Counted from the first letter of the stretch, positions 1 to 10,652 are shown. The stretch: DNA of 60,000 bases from Diphasiastrum complanatum (GCA_029204225.1 CM055110.1:34359947-34419946); one strand, 5' to 3'. Numbers and translations are program-made. The notes: generated by a model from the letters alone, not told the origin.

Positions 1-570
1 TCTCCAATCCTCTCCCACCATATCTCTCTGAAAGCAAACTCCACGTTGTCCTCAAATCATTATGTCATGTGCCAATCTTAGCATTTAAACATCTAATCAA
101 TTCATTAACATCAAATTATAATGGAAATGTAAGAAATCAAGAAGATAGATAAGAGTAGCAAAACTTCACCAAATTAGGCAAAGTAAGGTTCAATTATTAA
201 TGAATGGAGATCATTCAAAGGATAGGGGCCTGATTCTAGAACATGATCATAGCTCTCATGTGATTTTAGGCACATGAACCACTTTCTCCATCAAGAAAGC
301 TCTCAAAAGAGAAGCTCCAAGATCTCTTAAAAACCAAATTTAAAAAATGAACAATAGCCTCCAAATTTAGCACGACCTCAGCTATTTATAGTGGTCATTT
401 GTGCCTCTACTATAAGTTTGGGGCCTTACAACCATTATTATAATTCCGCTATTTACAATTATAGCGAGGTTGTTCGAGCCACTTTATTAATTTTCCTATT
501 GTCTAGTTCTAATCCATGGCTATATTTGGCAATTAGCCTATCACCTATCGATCTAGAGCTAGGCCCAATA
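1..570. other. No gene seen
   Basis: AT-rich DNA with no reading frame that resembles a known protein and no recognisable repeat unit. The open frames here are short and have no coding character. Confidence 0.5.
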
Positions 571-647
571 ATGCTTCTTGGTTTCCAAGGGGAGGCTCGA
601 ACCTGGGACCCAAGAAACTTTGGATGCCAAGCCAACCAACTGAGCCA
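571..647 (-). repeat. tRNA-like SINE head, copy 1
   Basis: Read on the minus strand, this 77-bp block has a pol III A-box (TGGCTCAGTTGG, at 636-647) and, 32 nt further on, a perfect B-box (GGTTCGAGCC, at 594-603), the internal promoter arrangement of tRNA genes. The sequences where an acceptor stem should form do not pair, so it is not a functional tRNA gene. A second 77-bp copy of about 90% identity lies at 10576-10652 in the same orientation. Two dispersed diverged copies fit a tRNA-derived SINE family or a duplicated tRNA pseudogene. No poly(A) or simple-repeat tail was identified. Confidence 0.6.
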
Positions 648-2253
648 ATAATGGCCAAATTCAATTGACGACGAATGGTTACTTGAGATATGCCCTTGAG
701 TATGGCAACTACATTTAATAACCTACAATACATCTGATTTTTCCTAGTGTGGCTATCAACTAGTCCATGTAGCAAGTTATGGGACAAGTGCTTGACAAAT
801 AAGTCTATAGAAGGTCAAGTCTCGGTCTGATTTCTAACAAAGTACCTAGTTTGATATGGTGGAGCTCAAATTCTATATGTTACCTTAATTAATTGGGCAA
901 GAGCAAATTTTTTGTCATGCTCTAACCCCATTTGATACTCTTGCCATCATTACTTGGGACTTGGTACTAGGTTATGGTTTGGCCTAACATTGCATATTTG
1001 TGCACTATGTCGTAAGCGTTGCATTGTGTGTCAATTTAAATAATAATAATAATATTCATGATAAAATATTTGAAAAGAAATTATTCTAATGCATACAATT
1101 GGGCTACAAACTATCTACTTTGTGTGTGTTATGTGTGTGTGTGTGTGTGTATATACAAGGGGGACTAAAGACTATATCTATACAATGGCAACATGATTTT
1201 TGAAACTACAATGTTCTCATTCGGGGGTAAGCCAAAGAAAACTATTTGATACTACGACTTTTTAAAATTTACGAACGTTCTAAACATGGTTTGATGGAGG
1301 GGTATGTGGAGGTTAAAAGAGAAATTTGATGCTAGGAATTTCGAGAGATCGAAGGAGAAAAGGAAATCTTAAGAGAATATGAACATTCTAAAACTTTGGT
1401 TACAACTATAGTCATTTAAGTAGCATAATTGCACTTTCTAGCTTTCAATACAATAGTTGATGGTGAATTTTGATACTTTTGAGTTGTGTGATTTAGAAAG
1501 AAAGGAACATTTTAACAAGGCAATCTTTCAAATCACAACAAACTTTGAGGCTCAAGGTTATTTAATCATTAAATAGTTCAAAAATGAAAGAAGAAAGTCA
1601 TTGTAATCTAAAACAGTAAAAAAAAGACACGCCAAGATGGTACACATGAGAGCTATTTGAGTGCTTCTTGACAAAGCTAAGAAGGACGACCTTATACAAA
1701 TACAAAAACAAATAGGACAACCTCTTTTAAAATGTAGGACACTAAAATCTTAGCTCTTGCTTCCCCACAAAAGCACATGTAAACACTACACCCCAGATGA
1801 GATGTGTAGTGATCCCTTCTACTATGTACAAGATAGGCATACCCATTCTCGTGAAAGGGGAGGCCCACATAAAGACAATCCAGGTCACACGCTTTATAAA
1901 AAGAGACCTTGATTGTCTTTTTGCAAATGTGCCCTAGATTATTTTAGTGTCGACTATACTTGTTACAAATATCCAAAGGCTCCATTTCATGAAAGCATCC
2001 TAGCTACCAAGGTTAATCAAGAGATTAGGATGCACAAAGTGGCACCCATATTCACCTAGACATGTGAAAAGAGTGCAATGGCCAAAATCTTGGGACCCAT
2101 GTAATCACTTGTGCCAGAGGTTGTGAGAATAGCCCCTTTTTTCTCTCTCAAAAGCATTAGAGCATACATATTATGTATTATTGTATTGCAGACCCACAAG
2201 AGCAAGGAAAAGGAGCATGGCTGACATCAATAAAAAAAAATGCTCTGCTATCC

Positions 2254-2255
<2 letters not shown>
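648..2255. other. Intergenic, no gene; short (TG)n
   Basis: About 1.6 kb of AT-rich DNA with no credible coding region. It contains an interrupted (TG)n tract near 1122-1150. Positions 970-1045 (around CCTAACATTG) resemble 21767-21830, suggesting an old dispersed repeat. Confidence 0.4.

Positions 2256-2346
<91 letters not shown>
2256..2346. repeat. (GA)n microsatellite, about 45 units
   Basis: Uninterrupted 91-bp GA/CT dinucleotide tract. It is one of four very long tracts of this motif in the window (also 2962, 12571 and 36261). The open frames running through it are only Arg-Glu or Ser-Leu repeats and are not genes. Confidence 0.98.
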
Positions 2347-2350
<4 letters not shown>

Positions 2351-2384
2351 CATACTTTTAAGATAAGTATATCATATGTTTATT

Positions 2385-2825
2385 TTTTGCGCCATTGTCG
2401 GGGATTGCTAATCTGTTGGATTTAGATGATTGTTTGTTGAAGATGAATGCCAATTGTAGGAAGCAAATCAAGAGTTGAGCATTCGAAAAAATATTGGAAG
2501 CTCCGTGACGACTTCTTCAAAAATCTTCATCAGTCTTTTCAAAGTGGCACATCACCTTTCGCCACCTATTGGGAAGCTAAAACTTATTTCAATAATTTTA
2601 TCGATAAACCCAAAGATGTACTTGAGACAGTTTTTCTTGATATTGCTGGTAATCCTTATACAAAAGTTCCAAATAAATCATAACCAGAACCTGAAGTAGA
2701 CATGGAGCCTCCTATAACGCCAATTCAAAAATCAAGTACAACTACTTTAAGTGAACTTCGGATGACGCAGACAACTATGTCTCCCAATTCGAGTCAATTG
2801 TTGTTTCCAACAATGAGGGGACGAA
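2385..2825 (+). mobile_element. Gypsy relic: primer-site-like sequence plus gag-like remnant
   Basis: At about 2388-2412 a sequence around GCGCCATTGTCGGGGATTG closely resembles the TGGCGCCGTTGCCGGGGA-type primer-binding region of plant Tat/Athila Gypsy elements, with a few mismatches. It is followed by an open frame (2447-2683, 78 residues) with an aromatic- and basic-rich stretch typical of gag but no diagnostic motif. The frame stays loosely open to about 2820, where sequence attributed to the minus-strand Copia derivative starts. The Gypsy assignment rests mainly on the primer-site-like sequence and is moderate. Confidence 0.45.
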
Positions 2826-2958
2826 TGTAGACAAACTATGTCTATTTTTTGGTCTGCTGTGGAAACAAGCCCGCATATAGTACAACCAATTGCACCGTGC
2901 AACAGTCAATACCTGGGAGCTGCTAAGAGAAGCCTTAGAGGACTCATTTATAAGCATG

Positions 2959-2961
<3 letters not shown>

Positions 2962-3047
<86 letters not shown>
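2962..3047. repeat. (GA)n microsatellite, 43 units, inside the LTR
   Basis: Uninterrupted 86-bp tract. On the minus strand it is (CT)43 and begins 27 nt downstream of a TATAAATA box, where transcription of the LTR would be expected to start. Confidence 0.97.
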
Positions 3048-3050
<3 letters not shown>

Positions 3051-3073
3051 TATCTCTTCCCATGCTTGTACAC

Positions 3074-3081
3074 TATTTATA
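3074..3081 (-). promoter_or_regulatory. Probable TATA box of the Copia-derivative LTR
   Basis: The minus strand reads TATTATAAATAGTG here, a good plant TATA box lying within LTR sequence whose edge is 280 bp upstream at 3360. The long CT tract follows 27 nt downstream. Confidence 0.55.
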
Positions 3082-3360
3082 ATAGGTCCATGCCTTGTTT
3101 GGATGTCCTTCTCCAAGCTTATCGACAATAGGAAACTTCTAGGACCCTACACAAAAAAATAGACTAGATTCAATGTACCAAAATATTCAAATTTGAATCT
3201 TCCCAAACTTGACCTACTTAATTTTTCCACACTTTTCAAAAGTGATAATTTAAATGAACTTAGACTAAAATAACTTCATAATGTTTATCTCTAAGTCTAA
3301 GATGCATATTGGCCTAAATTGCCAAATGAACTAGATCAAACTAGTTGACAATTTCTCACA

Positions 3361-3380
3361 CTCCCTCTTCACTCCTTCAC
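3361..3380 (-). other. Polypurine tract of the Copia derivative
   Basis: The minus strand reads AGTGAAGAGGGAG directly before TGTGAGAAATTG. This is the expected polypurine tract followed by an LTR beginning TGTG. It resembles GAGGAGGAG|TGTGAAAA of the intact element at 13772. Confidence 0.6.
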
Positions 3381-3433
3381 TATTTCTTACATCAAGTTTA
3401 CACATCAAGATGTACTTGACACAAGAAATAGAT

Positions 3434-5055
3434 TCACCAAAATTGACAATCTCCAAGCATTGGCACCACATAGTTCAAACCTTGAGACTTAGGCATGAAT
3501 GAGTGATATAATGAACCTCCATTAGCTTCATTTCCATTAGCAAAGCCAGTCAAAAATTCCAGTACAACTCCAACATCAAAATGATGCAAAACATTGTAGC
3601 TAGTTTCACCATACCTTGAGAATTTGCACACATCCACATGAAATTGCTCAAACATGAGGAGGAACAGGTAAAGTAAACTTGAACAACACTTCTTTGCTAT
3701 TCCTTTGACCTTACTTGAGTCTTCACACACCTACAAAAATAGATCCATAACATCTTTGTCATTTGACTCTCCTTTGATGTTCTTAACTAGCTCCAAATTG
3801 GCAATTTCCCTTTTGTCTTGTTGAAGCCCTTTGAGACCAACCTCTTGATCTTTCTCTTGACCATCAAAGATATGAATATCTTCATACCTGGACCTCTGAA
3901 AATAATCCCTAACAAACATATGATCTAGATCCAACAAGATCTCATCAATGCTTGATTTTGACCTTCCACAAAGATTAGTGAAAACAATGCCACCATCATA
4001 AAGCATCCCTTTTGAGTTCATAATAAACCTCAATAAGCTCACCAATAAGATTTCCCTTGCCTTGGAGAAATTGTCTCTCAATTTGCTCCATGTAGTCTTC
4101 TCCAACCAACCTTTTGCCATCTCGACCATGAGTGAACAATTCACCATAATCATAGAATCCTTTGAGTTGATGAAGAGATGTGAGATCCATGACTTGGATC
4201 TTCCCAAGAACCAATCTTCCATTGTCCTTTGCTTCACAAGACTCCCTCTTAATGATTGCATCATAAGAAGTCGAAACCTCTTGAACATTAGAGGCCATGA
4301 AAAAAATCATTAGTACCTTCAACATAAGGATGATTGAAGTACCCTTTTTTTTCAAACAAGAACTTCTACTCAATGATTTAGGTAATGACTCATATGATAA
4401 TGAATCTCCCTCACTATCATTCACAATGACATCATTCAAAGTACATCCTGCTTTGAATACTTCACATACTTCTCTTCTTCTTGACTTGTGACTATCTCCC
4501 TCACCAAGTCTCATGATAGAACCATTTGATCTAATCTCTTTATGAAGACATGTGACACCACTTGTTGCACAAATGACTTTTTTTGGAATCATAACAAAGA
4601 AATGTAGAAGAATCACCTCCTTCATGCATGCACCTAGCAACATTATTTTCCATATGATCAAAGAAATCATTAGCAACAACCTTTTCCAAGGAAGAACCTG
4701 TGACCACCTCCATTGATGAAGTTAGATCTTCCTTACCTTTTGCATGCTTGCACTTGCCATGAAGAACCATTGAAGAACCATCATTATCCTCATAGCTAGC
4801 CAAGTTAGCACAAAGATGAACATCTCCAAGAAGCATATTAGATATTGACCTAGATCTAGCATAAGGAAGCTTGTTAGACTTTGCATAAGATCCACCAATC
4901 TTATTGATGCTAAAAGAGAACTTTGGAAAGTTGCGACCAATCTCCTTTTCCATTCCAGCCATAACAAAAGCATCAAGCTTGAAAATTCTACCTTGTCTAG
5001 CAACCAAGATTTCTTCCATTGTAATGAAACAAGCATCACCACCAAACTTTACCAT
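3434..5055 (-). pseudogene. Unrecognised coding-like block in place of integrase and reverse transcriptase
   Basis: Reading frames on the minus strand run 5055-4540, 4679-3996, 4288-3731 and 3730-3434. They overlap or abut, with frame changes near 4.55-4.68 and 4.0-4.29 kb and a stop at 3731. The beginning is still Copia-like (the MEEILVARQGRIFKLDAF region resembles the pre-integrase domain, and KLPYARSRS aligns with the KLPFSRSTSRS of the intact element). Beyond that no integrase HHCC or DDE motif and no YVDD appears. Instead there is mixed hydrophilic sequence such as FTHGRDGKRLVGEDYMEQI and DGGIVFTNLCGRSKSSIDEI that I do not recognise. It could be a captured host fragment, a family-specific accessory ORF or a heavily rearranged spacer. 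Confidence 0.45.
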
Positions 5056-5058
5056 GTA

Positions 5059-6197
5059 TCATTTCTTTATCATTTGACCAACACTTAGCAAATTCTTTGA
5101 AAGTGAAGGAATGTAAAGAACACCATCAAGTCTTAATTTCCTATTAGTATAAAGACAAATAGGAATTGAACCAATACCTTCAATAACACACTCACCACCA
5201 TTGGACATGTGAATAATTTTCTTGGCTCCATCATAAGCGACCAAAGAAGTAAAGAACTCCTTGCGACTAGTCATGTGTGAACTAGCTCCACTATCAATCC
5301 AGTGGCACCATGAATCTTTGTCACCTTCACTTGATATTGGACTTGAAGAACACATCATAAGAGAATCACAAACACCTAAATCCTCATCATTAGTAGTAAA
5401 GTTGATTTGCTTGCTACTTTCATCTCTTTGCTTCTTCAAACATTCATTAGCAAAATGCCCTTTGATATCACAATAGAAGCATTTTAACTTGGATCTATCT
5501 TTCTTTTGCCCAGAAGAAGAAGTCTCACCTTGATCTTGACCTTTAGACCATTTGCTTTTACCTTTGCCCTTGAATTTTCCCTTGATGAACATAGTCGGCT
5601 CTCCATCTTGAGATGTTGTTGTAGATCCACCTCTTGCTTGAAGCCTATATTCCTCATTCATCAAGATCTCTTGCAAATCCACCATGCTTGGCAAAGTTTT
5701 TTGAATAGCAAAGTTTTAAACAAGGTTAGCATGATCATCAAGAAGCCATTCAGTATAACTTGAAGTTCTACCTCCCTAATGCTCTCATCAATGCATGCTA
5801 GCTCATTACTAAATGCTTTAACTCTCAACACAAAAGCATGAGAAATCTCTTTCTTATTTTGCATAGATTAAAATATTTTCCTTCTAAGAGTAAGTACTCT
5901 TGATGTAGATTTGGATTCATAAAGCTTCTTCAAGGCTTCCCTAGATGAATTGGACTTACCAATTTCCTTGAGAAGCTCATTGGTAACATTCATCTTTATG
6001 ATGTGTACAGCTCTTTTAGCTCTCTTGTCATATCTCATTTGATCTTGTTGTGCCAAGGGCCTTTCTTCCACTCCTACAACAATGTCCATCAACTCATTCA
6101 TCTCAAGGAGAGACTTCATTCTCACCTTCCAAGTAGAATAGTTGCTTGAGGTAAGCCTATCATTGCTTTCCAACATAAAGCCTCCATTTGTAGCCAT
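5059..6197 (-). pseudogene. Copia gag and protease, decayed
   Basis: Gag starts at the ATG at 6197 (MATNGGFMLESNDRLTSSNY) and has the UBN2-type gag pattern with a WKVRMKSLLEM motif. It is interrupted by a stop near 5868 and shifts frame around 5690-5720. The frame 5694-5059 carries a retroviral zinc knuckle (CFYCDIKGHFANEC, CX2CX4HX4C) followed by the aspartic protease signature WIDSGASSHMT and the LLSVGQ motif that ends the protease region. A single in-frame TGA at about 5056-5058 separates this from the next block. Closest relatives in the window are the plus-strand copy at 11.6 kb and the intact element at 13.7-17.8 kb. Confidence 0.85.
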
Positions 6198-6600
6198 GTT
6201 GCAATGACCTGATCCTCTCTTTCAACCTGTTCCAATGCACAAAGCACTCTCTTGAATGTCAACAAATGAACTCAAGAAGAAATCACAGAGATATGGAACC
6301 TCTCAAATCTCATTCTTGCACCAAACCTAGCAAAATCAACACATAGAATGGAAGATACTTGATCAACCTACAATCTCATGAACTTGAAACTTTCTAAACT
6401 TGAAACACACTCTTAAGAAGTCTAGCAACTCCAAGAGATCCAAACCTATATTGAATAGAGCATCATGTGAGCCTTGGGAATAGAGCTTGCTAGGTCTCAT
6501 GTGCACAATCCACATAAATCCCATCCCCATTTTGTATTGATTTGCTTCCATCCCTTCAATTCTATTGATGATTACTTGGAGCTCTATTTGTGATTTGTGT

Positions 6601-7009
6601 TTTATGGCTATATCAACATGAATGCTTTGTGTTTCTCATGATTTCATCATGATTCTTCATTATGTCATTAAATTTAGAGGTTTCTTTGCTTTTGTAGCTT
6701 TCTTTGTCTAGCTTTCTTGAAATTTCAATTTCCAAATTGTTTTGGGTCAAAGTTTTATCTGTTATTATCTATTTTTTGTTTGATTTATTGTTCTACATTT
6801 TTAGCCCTTGATTTTAGCTTTCTAGAGTTATTAGGTTTTTCTAATTTGGCGCTATATTGACCAAGTTATGATCAATTTAGTAAAACTCCTCCAAATTTCA
6901 GTTGACTACAATTGTGTTGATTTTATTTCAATTGGATTAATATTGAGAAAGTTATGATCATTTTAGTGTGACTGGGTCAGATTTGGCAATTTAAAGAAAA
7001 AATTGTATT
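6601..7009. other. AT-rich spacer, possible LTR or leader
   Basis: No coding. A motif of about 28 bp (AAGTTATGATCA within similar flanks) occurs twice, near 6850-6880 and 6940-6970. This could be LTR or leader of either neighbouring element, but no LTR edge could be placed. Confidence 0.3.
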
Positions 7010-7672
7010 TTGGAGTGGGAGAGAAGCACTCCAAAATTTCATTTTGAAGGTTCACTACAGTACATGAGTTCTATGTGCCAACTTGAACCATCATCACCTC
7101 TTATGCAACTTTTTGAACATAATAGTAGTATCAATAACTCTTCTAAGATCAACAAAATAGTTAATGTGGCACTTTCTCCATCCACTTTGGTTCGTCAGTA
7201 CTATTGTTCGCTGGACAATTTAGTTCTACAATGGTTGGAAAACTTTCAATTCTGTTTTTCCATATATTGACATTGTTATTATTTATCGAAGATGGTGGGA
7301 AAGTATCTCAATGGTTCTGCGCTTATCTGGTGGCAATATTGGATGGAATATAAAGCATTGGCATGTTCAAAAAATTGTTGGTTACTATTCCGACAAAATA
7401 CTATTGAAGTATTTTCACATGAATCATTTCACAAATGGTATTTTATTCGACATATTTGTACTATTGAAGAATATAATTTGCAGTTCACTAAAATACCTGA
7501 ATGTGTTCAATTCCCAATTCAGAAAACAAATGTGATGCACTCAATTGAGATCAGCTATGAAAAGCAACTCATATCAAATGAATTCCAAGAAAGATTAGAT
7601 CATCAATGCAAGAAAACCAAGGATCAACAAAGAACAGAGGAGTTAATGAGAAGAATCTCAAGGGTAATATAA
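7010..7672 (+). pseudogene. Gypsy gag fragment
   Basis: Two plus-strand frames (7010-7270 and 7292-7672). The second has the Retrotrans_gag pattern: KYLNGSALIWWQYW, then an F...F spacing, then CTIEEYNLQFTKI. This matches the family layout of LxGxAxxWW followed by a VEEYxxxF segment. No zinc knuckle, protease or polymerase follows. It may belong to the same Gypsy element as the primer-site relic at 2.4 kb, split by the Copia derivative, but continuity is not proven. Confidence 0.55.
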
Positions 7673-8105
7673 TTATCTTGAGTATTGAATTTCAAAAGAG
7701 CAATGCAAAGGCCGACTAAGACAATCTGTTGTCAATGAGGCAAATTACTCAAGGATTATGTTTCCTTGGAATCAGATTTACAACATCACATTTAAATAAA
7801 AGACTTGTCAACATTGTCCAAGACTTTTAGTGAGATGGGATCAAAAGACAAAGTGAAATTTATGCTGAAATTAGTTATAATGTAAACCTGGTAGAGAATT
7901 AAAAGTACATGTCAAGTTATGAGATCTAGTTGCTCTACTAAATCTTGTATGGATACCAAATGTTTTTCAATTGGATTCCATATGCAAGTTCCTTAACTTC
8001 TATCTCTTCCTCTAGTTCTTCAACTATAACCTTTATCGCAGCCATCACATTAGTCATGCCCACTCTTTTGAGGCATCACTACATGGATTGAGTGACCAAC
8101 ATGCA
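7673..8105. other. No gene seen
   Basis: AT-rich, many stops on all frames. Probably degraded Gypsy sequence continuing from the gag fragment, but no motif supports this. Confidence 0.35.
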
Positions 8106-8107
8106 AG

Positions 8108-8737
8108 AGAATCGGCCATGTATCCGAGGCCCAGACATCAAAAGAAGTCTGGGACATTTTGAGCACACTATACGAAGAAAGACGAGATATAGCTTCCAAG
8201 CTACATCTCAGGAAGAAATTTTACTCCCTCAAGATGGCGAATGGTGATTTTCTACAGAATCACATCAATCAATTCAAGAACCTGCTAAGGCAAATGGCCG
8301 CTGTCGGATCTGTCATAGATGATCAAGACGCAATGATGCAACTGCTTACAAGCTTGCCAAGCTCATACGACAGCTGGGTGATGATCATCACGACGCATCC
8401 AGAACTAACTCTTTCGAGAGTCATTACTATGTTGTTGCAAGAAGACATGCGGAGGAACGAAGCCCCAAGTTCCTCAGCTGATTCTCATGCTTTATACACC
8501 AAAAAGACAAGCAAGCCATCCAACTCAGCCGACAGGTTAGAGCCCGTTCCCCAAGAGCTTAACTCATTCACGTTCATGCAAGGAACACTCAGAACCACAA
8601 GCCGCGACAGATATGGAAACAACCAGTTCCTGGACCAAATGGTCCCGACAGCATACCGCTGGCGCCACGGACCGAATGGTCCCGACGGCATACCGCTGGC
8701 GTCCCGGGATACGACCCTCAGCTATGTGCCAAGTTAA
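8108..8737 (+). pseudogene. Copia gag (UBN2) fragment
   Basis: Open on the plus strand from about 8108 (SEAQTSKEVWDILSTLYEE) through 8737. It shows the UBN2/gag_pre core: KEVWDxLSxxYE, then LRKKFYSLKMANGDFLQNH, then LLTSLPSSYDSW and the LLQEDMRR segment. No zinc knuckle or protease follows. The C-terminal part runs into a GC-rich tandem repeat and stops. The start is missing, so this is a truncated internal piece of a Copia family different from the two others nearby. Confidence 0.75.
8632..8705. repeat. Tandem repeat, 2 x 37 bp, GC-rich
   Basis: Two adjacent 37-bp units beginning GGACCAAATGGTCCCGAC and GGACCGAATGGTCCCGAC (8632-8668, 8669-8705), differing at only a few positions. They sit at the end of the gag fragment and encode its last repeated residues. 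Confidence 0.9.
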
Positions 8738-10020
8738 AAATTTTGAAAGCGGCCTTACAACTAGCGCTTTTACCGAACACTGAAACCCAGAAGGTAATCA
8801 GAGTCAGTTTGAGGAAAATCCCACTTTATTAATAAATCTGAGAAGGTTACATTTCAAGTGTGTGACCGACCCTAGTCTCCGGGGCGCTAGCATGCCAAGG
8901 CGAGAGCCATGACAACATTCCAACAAGGGAGGCTGAGACTTGGTTGGAGCTCGCCCTGAGTCGCAACCCGCACTCCCCTATAGTATTGGTGTGATTCGGC
9001 ACCCCCCCTCATACCAAGCACTCTACCCAAGCTGGTAAAGCACGTTTTTCTCTCTCTAGAATTTTCTCTTTCTAGAAAGTCATTTTCTCTCTCTAGATTT
9101 TATTGATCCCCATGCTTCCTTTAATCATGCCTAGATCGTGTGAGGTGATTGCACATCGATCTGAGCTCTCTGGACTCCGCTAGAACCGATCAAAGATTTT
9201 CAGGCATAGGAACTTAGCGCCGGCTGGATTCTGGTCACAGTGGCGCCAGGAGCGGCGCTTGCGCCGTTGGCGTCGAGAGCAGCAGGAGCGCTGCTGGCGC
9301 CGGGGACATAGCTGGCGCCGGAAGTAAAGCTTGTAAAGGTAGCTTTACAACACTTGTCTCTCCTTAAGCTAGCTACTTCGCCCATGTGATAGCATGGTTA
9401 TTTCATTTTACTTATTAATGAACTATCTAATGAGCTATTTAGAGAACTGTCTAATTAATTGTCTGATTATTTAAGACAGTGAAGTACCTGAAGCTATTTT
9501 CCAAGACTTTAATTGTCCATATTATTATATAAGCCAAAGCCTAGCATCTGTTCTTTAAGGCAACTTGTGTTAAGATTACAACCTTTTCTTTCAAAGGCAT
9601 GTCGAACCTTTCTTACAAGTCTTAAGGCATATTCAAAGCTTTGAGTTGGGCGATATGCAAACCACTATGTGGACATTATATTCATGGGAGACAAGTTATT
9701 CAAAAGTGTTTCACCTTTCGGAACTGGCCATGCCTTTATACAGACCAAAGACTTACGAATTGTGGGGCTATTGAATGGTTTGCTCATTTCAAACGACCTC
9801 ATTAATTTCCAATATTTGAAGGCTGACGACATTTGAATAATCGAAGGGCATTTATGAAGAAGTTTTAAGGTCGAACTGGACAAGAACATTTATGAAGAAT
9901 TGTCGTTTTTGAGCGAATACTTCTTATTCGAACCATCTTGAAGAGCGTTCCTGTGAAGCCAGACAACCACCGCAAGTAGAGATAGAGATAGAGATAGGGC
10001 CAAATCAAGCTACGCATGAT
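8738..10020. other. GC-rich patch and intergenic DNA
   Basis: 8738-9400 is markedly richer in GC than its surroundings, with repeated GGCGCC/GCGCTG-type motifs around 9220-9325 and runs of TTTTCTCTCTCTAGA near 9045-9100. It looks like retroelement LTR or leader sequence but has no identifiable partner in the window. 9400-10020 is AT-rich. On the plus strand, 9640-9840 stays open without recognisable homology. Confidence 0.35.
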
Positions 10021-10026
10021 TATTCT

Positions 10027-10518
10027 TTGAGTATTTCAGTACGACTTGGACAAGAAGAAAGCAAAAAGTGCTGCACACCAGCACATTTCAACGTTCAGAC
10101 AAAGCAACAAGCTCCGAAGAATAACATATACTTCTACCAGAAGAAGAGCGAGGACCCCCAACTCGACAATGAGAAGCTAAAGCGAATAAGTGTTGAGAAC
10201 ACGCTGCAGTGCTGCATTGACTTTGGAACTATCAAGGTCGATGCAGACAAATGGCAATAGGCACAGGTCACACTACAAGAATCATTCACTAAGGAACTCC
10301 TTCAACCCCTGTTTCTTTCAAGGGAAGATAATGTTTGAAGAGGAGTTCATTACCTTAAAGAGCTCACACAGGCCAATTGTCCTGGTGTGGAGGCACACAG
10401 AGAATACACAGAGGCGATAAAGAATATTCAAGAGCTGATGGCCTGTCACAACAGACTTACAGAGAAATGCAGTAGAATGTAGTATAATGAGTTGTCGATC
10501 CCCAAAGAGAGCACATAA
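10027..10518 (+). pseudogene. Decayed reading frame with three nonsense codons, unrecognised
   Basis: One plus-strand frame remains coding-like for 164 codons from 10027 to a TAA at 10516-10518, broken only by TAG (10258), TGA (about 10336) and TAG (about 10477). Each is one transition away from CAG or CGA. The translated parts are hydrophilic and heptad-like, e.g. KLKRISVENTLQCCID, ESFTKELLQPLFLSRED and AHREYTEAIKNIQELMA, suggesting a coiled-coil or helical protein. I cannot name the family. It may be a processed or captured gene fragment. No introns, promoter or poly(A) tail were seen. Confidence 0.4.
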
Positions 10519-10575
10519 AAGTAATATTCTGTCATTATTGATGGAAATTAGGATTTAGCAGTGAAGTACAGTGAA

Positions 10576-10652
10576 ATGCTTCTTGGTTTCCAAGGGAAGG
10601 CTCGAACTTGAGACCAAAGAAACTTTGGATGTCAAGCTAACCAATTGAGCCA
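10576..10652 (-). repeat. tRNA-like SINE head, copy 2
   Basis: Same 77-bp length and orientation as the copy at 571-647, about 90% identical. The A-box (TGGCTCAATTGG, 10641-10652) and B-box (AGTTCGAGCC, 10599-10608) each have one change from copy 1. The changes are mostly transitions, as expected for methylated old repeats. Confidence 0.6.

Larger units (their letters stand above)
2962..6600 (-). mobile_element. Copia derivative: LTR, polypurine tract, unknown block, protease, gag, leader
   Basis: On the minus strand the order is leader (about 6600-6198), gag (6197-about 5690), zinc knuckle and protease (about 5690-5059), a remnant of the pre-integrase region to about 4850, then about 1.4 kb of unrecognised coding-like sequence, a polypurine tract and the start of the 3' LTR at 3360 (reading TGTGAGAAATTG). 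Integrase, reverse transcriptase and RNase H are missing, so it could move only with help. The leader (6240-6540) matches the leader of the plus-strand relative at 11230-11560, placing both in one family. The 5' LTR, the outer LTR edge and target duplications were not identified. Stops and frameshifts in gag show it is old. Confidence 0.7.

Noticed and set aside
571-647. Functional tRNA gene
   Set aside because: A- and B-boxes are good, but the flanks cannot form an acceptor stem and no clear anticodon arm is seen.
2171-2366. Open frames of Ser-Leu or Arg-Glu repeats through GA tracts (also 2775-3162 and 12363-12749)
   Set aside because: They exist only because a dinucleotide repeat has no stop codons; no conserved sequence lies outside the tract, apart from the integrase piece annotated at 12363-12540.
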